A stretch of 16,526 nt of DNA from Bdellovibrionaceae bacterium UBA6502 (lineage in GTDB: Bacteria; Bdellovibrionota; Bdellovibrionia; Bdellovibrionales; UBA840): assembly GCA_002436415.1 (NCBI GenBank), contig DJMA01000023.1:1-16526 (forward strand), read 5' to 3'. The notes beneath the pieces are model-generated. The model worked only from the letters and a program-made list of their open reading frames with translations, did not search any database and had not been told where the DNA came from. Made by a program: the position numbers and the translations under genes. Of the stretch, positions 6,001-14,432 are shown one piece after another. How positions within the stretch are numbered: the stretch's first letter is position 1; each line of letters opens with the position of its first letter.

Positions 6001-9000
6001 GGCTGATACACTGCAAGATACTAGCCCACTCTGTTCTGCTAATACTTCTATAGCTACTCGGAGCATATCGTAGTTTTTTCTATGCTCCTCCCAGCTGAGA
6101 TCATTTGAGTTTTTAAATTGATATAATTTTTCGATCTCTCCAGAATTTAACTGAAGCCACTGGCTTTTCTCTAAGTTCAAAATCACATTTCTAATATCAT
6201 ATGAATCTAACTTTTTTACATCATAACCGAAACGCAGCATAGTTGGTCCAATTTGCCATTTATTTGTTTCAATCCATAGCTCATGAATTTCACCAGACAG
6301 TTCACGAACAATGGTTTCTGACAGCTCTAGGCCTCTTAAATGATAATTTTGTATAAGTTCAAAATAGGCTCTCGATGCTTTCATTGCCAATTCATAAAAT
6401 AATTCTGGAACAATTTCCGAAGCTTCTTGATTTATGTCTTGAGACAATCCTTTTAATGGATCAATCTTTATACCTCTAAAACCCTCTTTTTGTAGTTTAA
6501 TAAACACTTCATTCTCTGAAAAATCAGAAAAATAACTCATAGGAATAGATCGGTATCGTGGCTCATCTGCATTTTTAAGTCTATAGTTTTGCCTCCAAAT
6601 AGAATGCATTCTTGCGGCAATTTTTTGCTGTACAAAGTCTTTGTCTATTTTTGTAAAGTCTAGGCCTGCCCACAACTGTTTAGTGGCTCTACTAAGTTCG
6701 ATCCCATAAGAGCTTTCGAACATCTTATCCATTACGCCAACAATCATCGCTTTGTCGTTACTAAGTTCTCGTTGGCTTAACTTTTCTTTAGGTCGAAACT
6801 GTTTTAGTGCTTTGACCTCATCGATGTTTAATTTTTCCCAATCGCTATATTTTAGCTTCTCTACCAATGCCAAGATTTCACGAAAATCAGACAACTCAGA
6901 ATGACCCAACTTTTTTAATGCGGAGCTAAGCTTTGAAACATTGTTCTCCATGAAAATATCGTGGACCTTTTCAGACATATCTTCAATCAAAGCCGTATCT
7001 AGTTCCTTACCTGACTTGTGAGCTTCAAGGACTAGATCAACGTACTTTGCCGCAACTCTTTCATTTAAAGTAAAAAACAATTCTGGAATCAATTTTTCAG
7101 AGGCTAAATTAATGTTTTGTTGAAAAATTCCATCAGCATTTATCCTCAAGCCAATAAAGCCCGCTTTTTCAAATCTAGCTCTAGCCTGTAGAGCTGACTC
7201 ATTATTCTGAAAAGCTTCCATTGGCACATCTCTATATTGAGCCTTAGAGCCAAAAACGGATTGAAAATTAGGCCGCCAAGATTCATCATGAAATTTCTTT
7301 GCCAACTTAGATATTAAGGCTTCTCGCGGAATGCTTTCTGCGGAAGTATTTTTCCAAAGCTGCTTAGAGCCTCGAACAAAATCTTCGGCCAAATTTAGCC
7401 TTCGCTGCTTGATGATTAATCTACGTAAATGCTCAGTCTCAAAGCTGAGTTTCTCAAGGGATTCAAATTTATCTGAGGAAACCTCGGTCTCAAGAGCTCT
7501 TCTAATTTTCTCTTTGCTATTTTCTTTCTTTGCTATGACCTTTTCTAGTTGGCCAATTGTCATCGACGAATACCTATCCATGCTAGCTTGCTGTGCTTTG
7601 ATCCTATAGTAGGTTCTCTCATTCAAATCCTGCCCCAGTTTGAAATAGTAATCTTTAGTTTGCTCAAAACCAAAACGAAGACTTCTGTCTTGCTTTGTAA
7701 ATTTCCTTAAAACCTCTGCAACTTCCTCTTCTGAAGAAGTGTATTCTAGGTCTTGTGCCATTACTATTCGCTCGCGAAGGGCTTTCATATAATTACGAAA
7801 CTCTTTATCCATCCTAAACTCACCAATCAGTGAAAGCACCTCAAGGCCCTCAGCAAATTTTAAACTTCGAAGTAAATTTCTTTGGATGGGATGTAAATCC
7901 CTTTGAAACTCTTCCGTCAAATATGTCAAAAAGCCTTCTTCCGTTAAAGTTAAAAAAACCAACTGTTGAAGAACCTGCTCAGGACTTAAACCTTCGTAAC
8001 CTCCGAAAAAATTAACAATTTCGGCACTAGCTTGAATGATGGCCTTTGGCGTTCGATATTCGCTGGATGAAACAGCCAGCATTCTCTTTTTAGGAGTGTC
8101 ATAGAAGCTACCATTTAGTTTTTCTAAGATATATGCCATGCTTGTACCAGCTGGCTCCATAGTATGGTGAGCTGTTCTAGAGTCTATATCAATAAAATCT
8201 CTCGGCATTGGCAAATTAGGAGGACGCATTAAACTTTCTAGAATAGCAAACTTAGCTGGCGGTAAAGCATCTTCATGAACCACTTCAAATAAAATCATGT
8301 CATAGAGAGTTTTTTTGCGATTGATTTTAATTCGCATTTCATCGTTAAGCCGCTGAAGTATAGTCTCCGAAGCTAACTTAGTCTTTAACTCCTCAATCTC
8401 TTCCTGAAAATACTCTTGCCCAGGAAGCAAAGCCAAGAAATCATTTAAGAACTTTTCGCGATTGGTAAAATTAATCTCTGCCGAAGCAAAACGATCGATA
8501 CGACGAATTAGTGGCAACATTTCCTTTTGCAAAAAAGCATCGATATTGTGATACATTTTTGCGAAATCCTTTTCCTTTAAGCCTAATCGAAAGAAATAGT
8601 TTCTAGTAAATTGGAAACGCCGTCTTTCATGGTTAGCAGCATCGTGAAGTAGGAACTCGTTTGGTGACTGTAAATAAGAATCCACCCAGAGACTTTCAGT
8701 AGCAACACCAGCAAATCCTATGGGGGCACTACTAATACTGAGCAAATCATAGGTCTTTAAATGAGATGAGGATAAAATTGTAATATGATTAGGAGCCCAG
8801 CCAAAAACGGAGTGAAGGTAATACTCATAGCGTTTCGCATAATGCAAAGGATTAGATTTTTGTGGACCGTAAGAACGCTCCACCATATCAAAGAACTCAG
8901 TCAACCTAGCCACTTCATCTAAAACCTTACGATATGGGTATTTCCCTTCTTTAATTATGGCATCAATTCTTTCAATCGCTCCTTGATGCATCAAAGCTAA

Positions 9001-9873
9001 TTTTGGTTCAGCCTTTAGTGCATCTTCCACATTTTTTGCCGTTCGCAAGGCAAGATCTAATTTTCTGACAATAGCTTCGAACTCGGCTTTAAAACTGGCA
9101 TTGATACCATCTTTTAAAATTCTAGCACGGTAATCATCATAAGCCTTATGAGGACCATTAGATATTTTACGGACCAAGTCCTTCTCCATTTTTGAATAGA
9201 GTCGATCCTCAAGCTCTAAAAGAGTTTGCCAAACTTGATTCCCCGCGCGAAGGCCTCTTTTCGCAACCCTAGCTACTTCTCGTAGGCTTGTTGTCTCTTT
9301 CAATTTTAAGGCTGTACGGAGCTCTTCAAAAACAAACTCACGAGAGGCAAGATTCATCCCTGCGATACTGTCAAAAAAAATAGAGGCTCGCTCAACACGT
9401 GCTTTTACAAAGTCATATTTTGATTTTTTAAGCTTAGAACTTACTATCCTAAGAAATTCATGCACTTTTTCCAATGCCTGATAACTTGGATAAGAAGGAA
9501 ATCTACCATCATGTTTGAAAGGCATTTCATGAGGATACATATAGCTAAGGTTTTGAAAGCTCTCGATTTCATTTGTTAACTGAATGTGTAGCAAATGGTT
9601 TTTCATCAAATTGCGATATTGTTTCAAAGTATGACTATGCTCAATCAAGGACATAAGCTCACTACTGTCTAGAAGCCGGTCTGTTGCTTCAACCATCTCT
9701 GCATAACTCAAGTCTTGGACATTAGGGTTTCCTTGCTGAATCGCCTTTTGGACAGACTCATTTTTCGACTTTAAAAAGCGACTTAATTCAGAGCGATGCG
9801 ATGGAATATTGGGGTTTTGCTGGGCGTAGAGACGACTTGAGAACAGTAAAAAGAGCAAAATAAAATAGCGCAT
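5992..9873 (-). CDS. Large secreted protein with duplicated C-terminal RyR-like module
   Basis: A 1293-residue protein with a signal peptide (residues 1-17, MRYFILLFLLFSSRLYA, cleavage before QQ). AAGGA precedes the ATG. Residues 20-330 are helical and charged. Residues 340-620 form a distinct domain with LLHDAANHERRRF (H410, D411, H415), VVHED (533-535) and AHHTMEP (568-574), which could be metal ligands; no family is recognised. Residues ~837-1050 and ~1065-1277 are two diverged copies of one module at an offset of about 227. KQLW, R-Y/YR-D/S-I/V-PM, INxxASE-PELF, H-D/E-x-F/W and LN-E-LxQF recur in order. Each copy has two 'I/L-A..-H..W-x-N' helices (LAKKFHDESW, IAARMHSIW, SEKVHDIF, SGEIHELW), reminiscent of RyR-repeat domains. 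The upstream neighbour on the same strand is the putative ADP-ribosyltransferase. Function unknown. Confidence 0.93.
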   Translation of the reverse strand: MRYFILLFLLFSSRLYAQQNPNIPSHRSELSRFLKSKNESVQKAIQQGNPNVQDLSYAEMVEATDRLLDSSELMSLIEHSHTLKQYRNLMKNHLLHIQLTNEIESFQNLSYMYPHEMPFKHDGRFPSYPSYQALEKVHEFLRIVSSKLKKSKYDFVKARVERASIFFDSIAGMNLASREFVFEELRTALKLKETTSLREVARVAKRGLRAGNQVWQTLLELEDRLYSKMEKDLVRKISNGPHKAYDDYRARILKDGINASFKAEFEAIVRKLDLALRTAKNVEDALKAEPKLALMHQGAIERIDAIIKEGKYPYRKVLDEVARLTEFFDMVERSYGPQKSNPLHYAKRYEYYLHSVFGWAPNHITILSSSHLKTYDLLSISSAPIGFAGVATESLWVDSYLQSPNEFLLHDAANHERRRFQFTRNYFFRLGLKEKDFAKMYHNIDAFLQKEMLPLIRRIDRFASAEINFTNREKFLNDFLALLPGQEYFQEEIEELKTKLASETILQRLNDEMRIKINRKKTLYDMILFEVVHEDALPPAKFAILESLMRPPNLPMPRDFIDIDSRTAHHTMEPAGTSMAYILEKLNGSFYDTPKKRMLAVSSSEYRTPKAIIQASAEIVNFFGGYEGLSPEQVLQQLVFLTLTEEGFLTYLTEEFQRDLHPIQRNLLRSLKFAEGLEVLSLIGEFRMDKEFRNYMKALRERIVMAQDLEYTSSEEEVAEVLRKFTKQDRSLRFGFEQTKDYYFKLGQDLNERTYYRIKAQQASMDRYSSMTIGQLEKVIAKKENSKEKIRRALETEVSSDKFESLEKLSFETEHLRRLIIKQRRLNLAEDFVRGSKQLWKNTSAESIPREALISKLAKKFHDESWRPNFQSVFGSKAQYRDVPMEAFQNNESALQARARFEKAGFIGLRINADGIFQQNINLASEKLIPELFFTLNERVAAKYVDLVLEAHKSGKELDTALIEDMSEKVHDIFMENNVSKLSSALKKLGHSELSDFREILALVEKLKYSDWEKLNIDEVKALKQFRPKEKLSQRELSNDKAMIVGVMDKMFESSYGIELSRATKQLWAGLDFTKIDKDFVQQKIAARMHSIWRQNYRLKNADEPRYRSIPMSYFSDFSENEVFIKLQKEGFRGIKIDPLKGLSQDINQEASEIVPELFYELAMKASRAYFELIQNYHLRGLELSETIVRELSGEIHELWIETNKWQIGPTMLRFGYDVKKLDSYDIRNVILNLEKSQWLQLNSGEIEKLYQFKNSNDLSWEEHRKNYDMLRVAIEVLAEQSGLVSCSVSAKK

Positions 9874-10045
9874 GAAATCCTTCTTAATATTTTGGTGTAT
9901 CCTAGCAGATTTAGGGTGAAATTTGTCTGGTAAAGACTACAAAAGCTAAGTTAAAAAGTGACGGTGATAACTAGGAAACTAGCTTGGACTATGGCTTTTG
10001 AAAACAAGGTGATGGGTGTAAATTTAAATGTCACTCTTAGATATT

Positions 10046-10774
10046 TTACAGCTTGCGATAGCTAGTGATTTTATCGGCCGGAATATGCCTACGAATGAAA
10101 AGCTCCGTATCATCAATTTTATCTTTGGTAATGAGTAAATTGTTAAAATGAAGCTCTTCTTGATTTAAAATATTTTTTTCAGGACTGATATGTTTAAGTA
10201 GATGTGAAAATCGTATGAGATAAAACTCTGATAGTTCAAGGCGAAACAAATAGACGTCTTTTCCACTTTTTTGGTAGAGCTTAGCGATTTCAACTGCCAC
10301 CGGCTCAAACATAGACACGGAAATCACATTGGATTGGTTCCCAATGATTTGGTCTTCTACATCCCGTAGAAATTCACTAAAACCTAATTCTGGACCTGAA
10401 AGACTGGCTGGCAATTTCTTAGTCCTCATTCTCTCTAGGCTTGAATAAAAACCATCCCGCTTAACGTCCTCTAACTGAACTCGGTCCAGAGAAATTGCTC
10501 GGTAGACCGTCTTCATAGGAAAACTCGCTATGTAGTTTTTAAGAATTTCTCCTGAACTAATCCAAGGTTCTCTAGCCAACTCTCCGATATAAAATACTAG
10601 AAAGTCATCCATCCTCAGACGAATCTCTGGAATCTCTTTTAGCCACCGGTCTTGATCTCTAAGTTGCAATTCCTGTCTTGCAGTAAGACTACAGCCCTGC
10701 CTTGCGAGATTCGCAAAAACATCAGGTAAATTAAATAGATAGGCAATGGCCAAGAGTGGAATTAGTCTTTTCAT
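10046..10774 (-). CDS. Secreted protein, putative R-S-E-type ADP-ribosyltransferase
   Basis: A 242-residue protein from the ATG at 10774. This start gives a clean signal peptide (MKRLIPLLAIAYL..., cleavage after VFA). An earlier in-frame ATG at 10816 would place 14 residues before the signal peptide, and neither start has a Shine-Dalgarno. The pattern fits mono-ADP-ribosyltransferases that use NAD+: VYRAIS (R92) for the first-strand Arg, VISVSMFEPVAVEIAKLY (S152-V-S154) for the S-x-S strand and following helix, VYLFRLELSEF for a core strand, and DDTELFIRRHIPADKI with E224 as the candidate catalytic Glu, followed by the typical 'IP...I' ending. The x-x-E motif reads D-T-E where ExE or QxE is usual. 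Target unknown: a toxin, an effector or a self-modifying periplasmic enzyme are all possible. The call is inference from motif order. Confidence 0.7.
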   Translation of the reverse strand: MKRLIPLLAIAYLFNLPDVFANLARQGCSLTARQELQLRDQDRWLKEIPEIRLRMDDFLVFYIGELAREPWISSGEILKNYIASFPMKTVYRAISLDRVQLEDVKRDGFYSSLERMRTKKLPASLSGPELGFSEFLRDVEDQIIGNQSNVISVSMFEPVAVEIAKLYQKSGKDVYLFRLELSEFYLIRFSHLLKHISPEKNILNQEELHFNNLLITKDKIDDTELFIRRHIPADKITSYRKL

Positions 10775-10984
10775 CAGGAGGAGGAATCTATCACAAAAAG
10801 GCACACCAAAGAGCATTTATGCGTCTTACTGTAAATTGGATAGTGTTTTTTAGGGCTTTTACACTCATAATTCCTAGATTTCGTTTAGTTTTCTCTTTTC
10901 ACTTGCTGTGTAGCTGGTGGCTAGACCTCAAAATATTAATTTCTTTTCTTGCCAAGGTTTTTAATTAAAGCTATTTCCCATAGC

Positions 10985-11041
10985 GCCGAGAATGGGTGGT
11001 ATGATTTACCCGATCGGCTATAACTTACGAAGCCATGCTTC
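10985..11041 (+). promoter_or_regulatory. Structured 5' leader of the amidoligase operon
   Basis: Two inverted repeats precede the start codon at 11051. GCCGA (10985-10989) pairs with TCGGC (11014-11018), enclosing GGGT (10994-10997) with ACCC (11008-11011). Then GAAGC (11029-11033) pairs with GCTTC (11037-11041) right before the AGGA Shine-Dalgarno. They could be operator DNA or leader RNA structure. The stems are short and no known riboswitch is recognised. Confidence 0.3.
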
Positions 11042-11050
11042 AGGAAAAAA

Positions 11051-11758
11051 ATGAAAGATTTAAAGTTTGATATTGCTTTAAACCCACAACCTACCGACAC
11101 CAGTTGTGGCCCCACTTGCCTTCATGGCATTTACCGTTACCTTGAAATTCCTAAAAGTCATGAAGACCTAATAGACACCATCAGCTACACCGAAGGCGGA
11201 GGAACCCTTGGCGTAAACCTAGGTCTCCATGCCATTGAACAAGGCCTTGAGGTACAAATTTTTACGCACAACTTAAAGGTCTTTGATCCGAGTTGGTTTG
11301 ATTTGGATCAAAAGCAAATGGCTGAAAAACTTCGTGCCCAAGCTAAATTTAAAAAAGGAACTAAAACGGCAGAAGCTTCCCTGAAGTATGCCGAATTTAT
11401 TGATCTAGGTGGTGAGATTTCATTTGCAGAACTGGACGAAAAGTTTTTATATAAGGTTATGGAAAATAACGGCCCAGTCATTTGTGGACTGAGTGCCAGT
11501 TATCTTTATATGTCGAAAAGAGAAATTAATGAAACCTGTCTCGAAGATGATGTTAAAGGATATCCTCAAGGCCACTTTGTGGTTCTTAGTGGAATCTCCG
11601 CTGAAAAAGACATGGTGGAAATTACCGACCCACTAAAAACCAACCCTTTAGATAAAGGACAACAAAAGTATTGGATTCGCAGTAGGCATTTAATCAACTC
11701 CATTTTAATTGGAGTGATTACCTATGACGCCAATATTCTCAGTTTTAAAAAAGTTTAA
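11051..11758 (+). CDS. C39-like cysteine peptidase (cytoplasmic)
   Basis: A 235-residue papain-fold protein of the C39-like superfamily, which includes the leader-peptide-cleaving domains of bacteriocin exporters. The active site looks intact: Q13 (oxyanion hole), C19 in TSCGPTC, H175 in GHFVVLSG and D193 in ITDPL. No signal peptide or transporter domain is present, so it acts in the cytoplasm. The start has AGGA five nt upstream. It is the first gene of a four-gene operon with only 3 nt before the ATP-grasp gene. In this conserved neighbourhood such peptidases are predicted to process a peptide precursor or release the product, or to transfer an acyl group as a transglutaminase-like enzyme. 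Which applies here cannot be told from sequence. Confidence 0.88.
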   Translation: MKDLKFDIALNPQPTDTSCGPTCLHGIYRYLEIPKSHEDLIDTISYTEGGGTLGVNLGLHAIEQGLEVQIFTHNLKVFDPSWFDLDQKQMAEKLRAQAKFKKGTKTAEASLKYAEFIDLGGEISFAELDEKFLYKVMENNGPVICGLSASYLYMSKREINETCLEDDVKGYPQGHFVVLSGISAEKDMVEITDPLKTNPLDKGQQKYWIRSRHLINSILIGVITYDANILSFKKV

Positions 11759-11761
11759 AGC

Positions 11762-13213
11762 ATGAAAAATTTAATTGTAGTAAGTAACAAAACTCAAATT
11801 CCCTTTTTTGCAGATTTAGGGGATGACTGTAAAGCCATTACCGCCGATGAATACCTTAAAAATGAATCTGAGGAGAATGGCCAAATTCGAGTTTTTAACC
11901 TTTGTAACGACTACTCCTATTGCAAACGTGGCTATTACGTTTCCTTGCTGGCGGAGGCAAGAAAACAGCGTCCGCTTCCAAGTGTTTCGAGCATTTCTGA
12001 TTTGCAAAACAAAGATAGTCTGAAAATCCTTTCTGAATCCATATCAAGCGCTTTACAAAAAGCCTTAAAAGACATTAAGGGAGACGAGTTTGAAATCAGT
12101 ATCTATTTTGGGAAAAACATTGCTGCGAAATACAATAGTTTGGCAAAGCAGATTTTTAACTTTGTTCACGCTCCATTGATTCGAGTTTTCTGTTACCGTA
12201 AAAATGATGAATGGCGAATTAAGACATTAAACGCCATTTCATTTAACGAGGTTCCTAAAGCTCACTACTCGTTTTTACAAGAAGCGATCCGTGAGTTTTT
12301 TGGCAGCTCCCCTAATTTTAAAAAGCTCAAAACCAAAAGCGCTCGTTTTGACATTGCCATTTTGGTTAATGAGGAAGAGGAGCTTCCCCCCTCTGATGCG
12401 GGGGCCATTAAATTATTTTTAAAGGCCGCTAAGGACCTAAGAATGAACGCTGAACTGATTGGCCCCAAAGACATCAGTTTGCTTAGTCGTTTTGATGCGC
12501 TTTTTATCCGTGAGACTACCAGTGTTTTCGATCATACTTATAAATTTGCCAAGAGAGCGGAACTCGAAGGCTTAGTGGTCATGGACGACCCGCAATCTAT
12601 ACTAAGATGCTGTAACAAAGTTTATCTACACGATATGCTGGCAAAGAAAAATCTCTCCACACCTAAAACTTGGATTATCCATAAAGACACTGATCTTGAC
12701 GAGTTTAAAGACTTTCCTCTGATCATTAAAAAGCCCGACAGTGCTTTTTCAGCTGGCGTCAAAAAGGTAAAGTGCTTGGAAGATTTAAAAAAGCAGGCTG
12801 CAGAGTATTTTAAAAAGTCAGACCTCCTGATTTTACAAGAGTTTTTACAAACAGACTTCGATTGGCGAATCGGTGTTGTTGATAACGAACTACTTTATGC
12901 TTGTCGCTATCATATGGCCGAGGGGCATTGGCAGATTATCGATCGTGAAGGTGGTAAAACCAAAGAAGGTAGTGTGGATTGCTTACCCCTTTCAGAGGTA
13001 CCTAGCGAAGTTTTAAAGCTTGCACAGAAAGCCTGTAAAGAAATCGGTAACAGTCTTTACGGTGTAGACATCAAAGAAAAAGACGGCCAATTTTATATCA
13101 TTGAAATTAATGATAATCCATCCATTGAAAAATCTTATGAAGATGGCATCATTGGCTACCAATTGTACTCAAAAATTATGTCGGTGTTTTTACAACGCCT
13201 TGAAAGTAGATAA
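11762..13213 (+). CDS. RLAN-domain RimK-like ATP-grasp ligase
   Basis: A 483-residue two-part ligase. Residues ~1-180 match the RLAN (RimK-like ATP-grasp N-terminal) domain: RVFNLCNDYSYCKRGYYVSLL and EARKQRPLPSVSSISDL (about 43-81), then EISIYFGKNIAAKYNSLAKQIFN. Residues ~195-480 are a RimK-type ATP-grasp: PLIIKKPDSAFSAGVKKV (319-336) binds nucleotide, LILQEFLQTDFDWRIGVVD (356-374) follows, and IIEINDNPSIEKS (446-458) supplies the Mg-binding E448, N450 and N452. Such enzymes make an acyl-phosphate from a carboxylate and join it to an amine, as RimK does with glutamate. No strong Shine-Dalgarno is seen; with a 3-nt gap from the peptidase gene, translation is probably coupled. Substrates are unknown. 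Confidence 0.93.
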   Translation: MKNLIVVSNKTQIPFFADLGDDCKAITADEYLKNESEENGQIRVFNLCNDYSYCKRGYYVSLLAEARKQRPLPSVSSISDLQNKDSLKILSESISSALQKALKDIKGDEFEISIYFGKNIAAKYNSLAKQIFNFVHAPLIRVFCYRKNDEWRIKTLNAISFNEVPKAHYSFLQEAIREFFGSSPNFKKLKTKSARFDIAILVNEEEELPPSDAGAIKLFLKAAKDLRMNAELIGPKDISLLSRFDALFIRETTSVFDHTYKFAKRAELEGLVVMDDPQSILRCCNKVYLHDMLAKKNLSTPKTWIIHKDTDLDEFKDFPLIIKKPDSAFSAGVKKVKCLEDLKKQAAEYFKKSDLLILQEFLQTDFDWRIGVVDNELLYACRYHMAEGHWQIIDREGGKTKEGSVDCLPLSEVPSEVLKLAQKACKEIGNSLYGVDIKEKDGQFYIIEINDNPSIEKSYEDGIIGYQLYSKIMSVFLQRLESR

Positions 13214-13217
13214 AAAT

Positions 13218-14432
13218 ATGAATTACAAATTATTAGAAGTTTTCGGTATTGAGCTAGAATACATGATCGTGGACAAAGACTCCTTGATGGTAAAACCCAT
13301 TGCCGATCAAGTCTTCGAAGAAATCAATTCTGGTTATACCAACCTAATCGAAAACCCAGTTGTGGATTGGTCTAATGAGTTAGTCGCTCATGTCATTGAA
13401 ATAAAAAATAACAAACCTGAACCAAAAATTTGGCCACTGCTTGAAAGTTTTGAAAAAGAAGTTCGACGAATTAATCAAGAGTTGGATATTTACAACGCCC
13501 AGCTTATGCCCAGTGCCATGCACCCTTTTATGAATCCAGACAAAGAAACAAGATTATGGCCACATGAAAACAATGAGATCTATAGCTCATACGATCGCAT
13601 TTTCGGCTGCAAAGGACATGGTTGGTCAAACCTACAAAGCCTACACATTAATATTTCCTTTGACAGCGACGAAGAATTTAGAAAACTTCACTCAGCGGTA
13701 CGTTTTTTACTGCCACTAGTCCCCGCTTTGTCCTCTAGCTCGCCGATCGTTGAAGGTAAGTTACAAGAGACAAGCAGTAGTCGTTTAGGCTTTTACCTAA
13801 AAAACCAAAAGAGAATTCCAAGCATTATTGGTAAGGCGATTCCAGAGGTGATTAAGTCTAATGAAGAATACCAAAATAAGGTTCTAGAACCGATGTACGC
13901 AGACATTCGTCCGCTAGATAGCTTAGAGGTCTTACAAGAAGAATGGTTGAATTCAAGAGGAGCCATCCCTAAATTTGAACGAGGTTGTTTGGAAATTCGC
14001 TTAGCTGATGTCCAAGAATGTCCACAAATTGATTTATCCATTGCTTTGTTTTGGGTGAAAGCAATTAAAACATTGGTAAACGAGGATTGGATTACCATTG
14101 AAGAAATAGAAAGTCTTAGCACCGATACTTTACGTGAAGTTTTGGAATTAAGTGTTAAAGATGCTGAAATAGCAAAAGTATCGCAGGCGCAATATCTTAA
14201 ATGTTTTGGTTTTTCCGAAACTGCCAGCACAAAAGATTTACTAAAAGGTATTTTGGACAAATTAAACTATTCGGAAGATGAAATGGATGCAAAAGACAAT
14301 TTGAATCATTTGCTTGAAATCGGAAGCCTATCCACTAGAATCAAAAAAGCGATTGATCATGGACAGAGTATGCAAAGTGTTTACCAAAAGCTTTGTTCCG
14401 CTCTAGCCGAAGGAAATTTCTTTGAAAACTAA
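13218..14432 (+). CDS. GCS2-family carboxylate-amine ligase
   Basis: A 404-residue member of the glutamate-cysteine ligase family 2 (YbdK-like) within the glutamine-synthetase fold. It forms an amide between a carboxylate, often glutamate, and an amine using ATP. Visible motifs are VFGIELEYMIVDKDS (8-22), the strand with the first metal-binding Glu, then NLQSLHINISF (138-148, H143 and N145) and SRGAIPKFERGCLEIRLAD (246-264, with R247, E259 and R261). The start is the ATG at 13218, four nt after the ATP-grasp stop, chosen because the family begins just before the GIELEY strand. A longer frame reaching back into the previous gene has no family likeness. Its last codons hold the Shine-Dalgarno of the next gene. 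It may use the RimK-like ligase's product or partner substrate. Confidence 0.92.
   Translation: MNYKLLEVFGIELEYMIVDKDSLMVKPIADQVFEEINSGYTNLIENPVVDWSNELVAHVIEIKNNKPEPKIWPLLESFEKEVRRINQELDIYNAQLMPSAMHPFMNPDKETRLWPHENNEIYSSYDRIFGCKGHGWSNLQSLHINISFDSDEEFRKLHSAVRFLLPLVPALSSSSPIVEGKLQETSSSRLGFYLKNQKRIPSIIGKAIPEVIKSNEEYQNKVLEPMYADIRPLDSLEVLQEEWLNSRGAIPKFERGCLEIRLADVQECPQIDLSIALFWVKAIKTLVNEDWITIEEIESLSTDTLREVLELSVKDAEIAKVSQAQYLKCFGFSETASTKDLLKGILDKLNYSEDEMDAKDNLNHLLEIGSLSTRIKKAIDHGQSMQSVYQKLCSALAEGNFFEN
14410..14424 (+). promoter_or_regulatory. Shine-Dalgarno and TTG start inside the GCS2 gene
   Basis: AAGGAA (14410-14415) lies six nt before TTG (14422-14424), in a different frame from the GCS2 gene that ends at 14432. 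This fixes the amidohydrolase start as TTG with an 11-nt gene overlap, an arrangement that favours translational coupling. Confidence 0.75.

Noticed and set aside
10756..10968. 70-codon plus-strand frame overlapping the 5' end of the putative ADP-ribosyltransferase gene
   Set aside because: It begins inside that gene's signal-peptide coding region on the other strand, and the AGGAGGAGG there has no start at a useful distance. The hydrophobic tail is what AT-rich DNA often encodes.
13101..13217. Longer GCS2 frame starting inside the ATP-grasp gene
   Set aside because: The added 39 residues are a frame-shifted reading of conserved ATP-grasp codons, and the family begins near the ATG at 13218.
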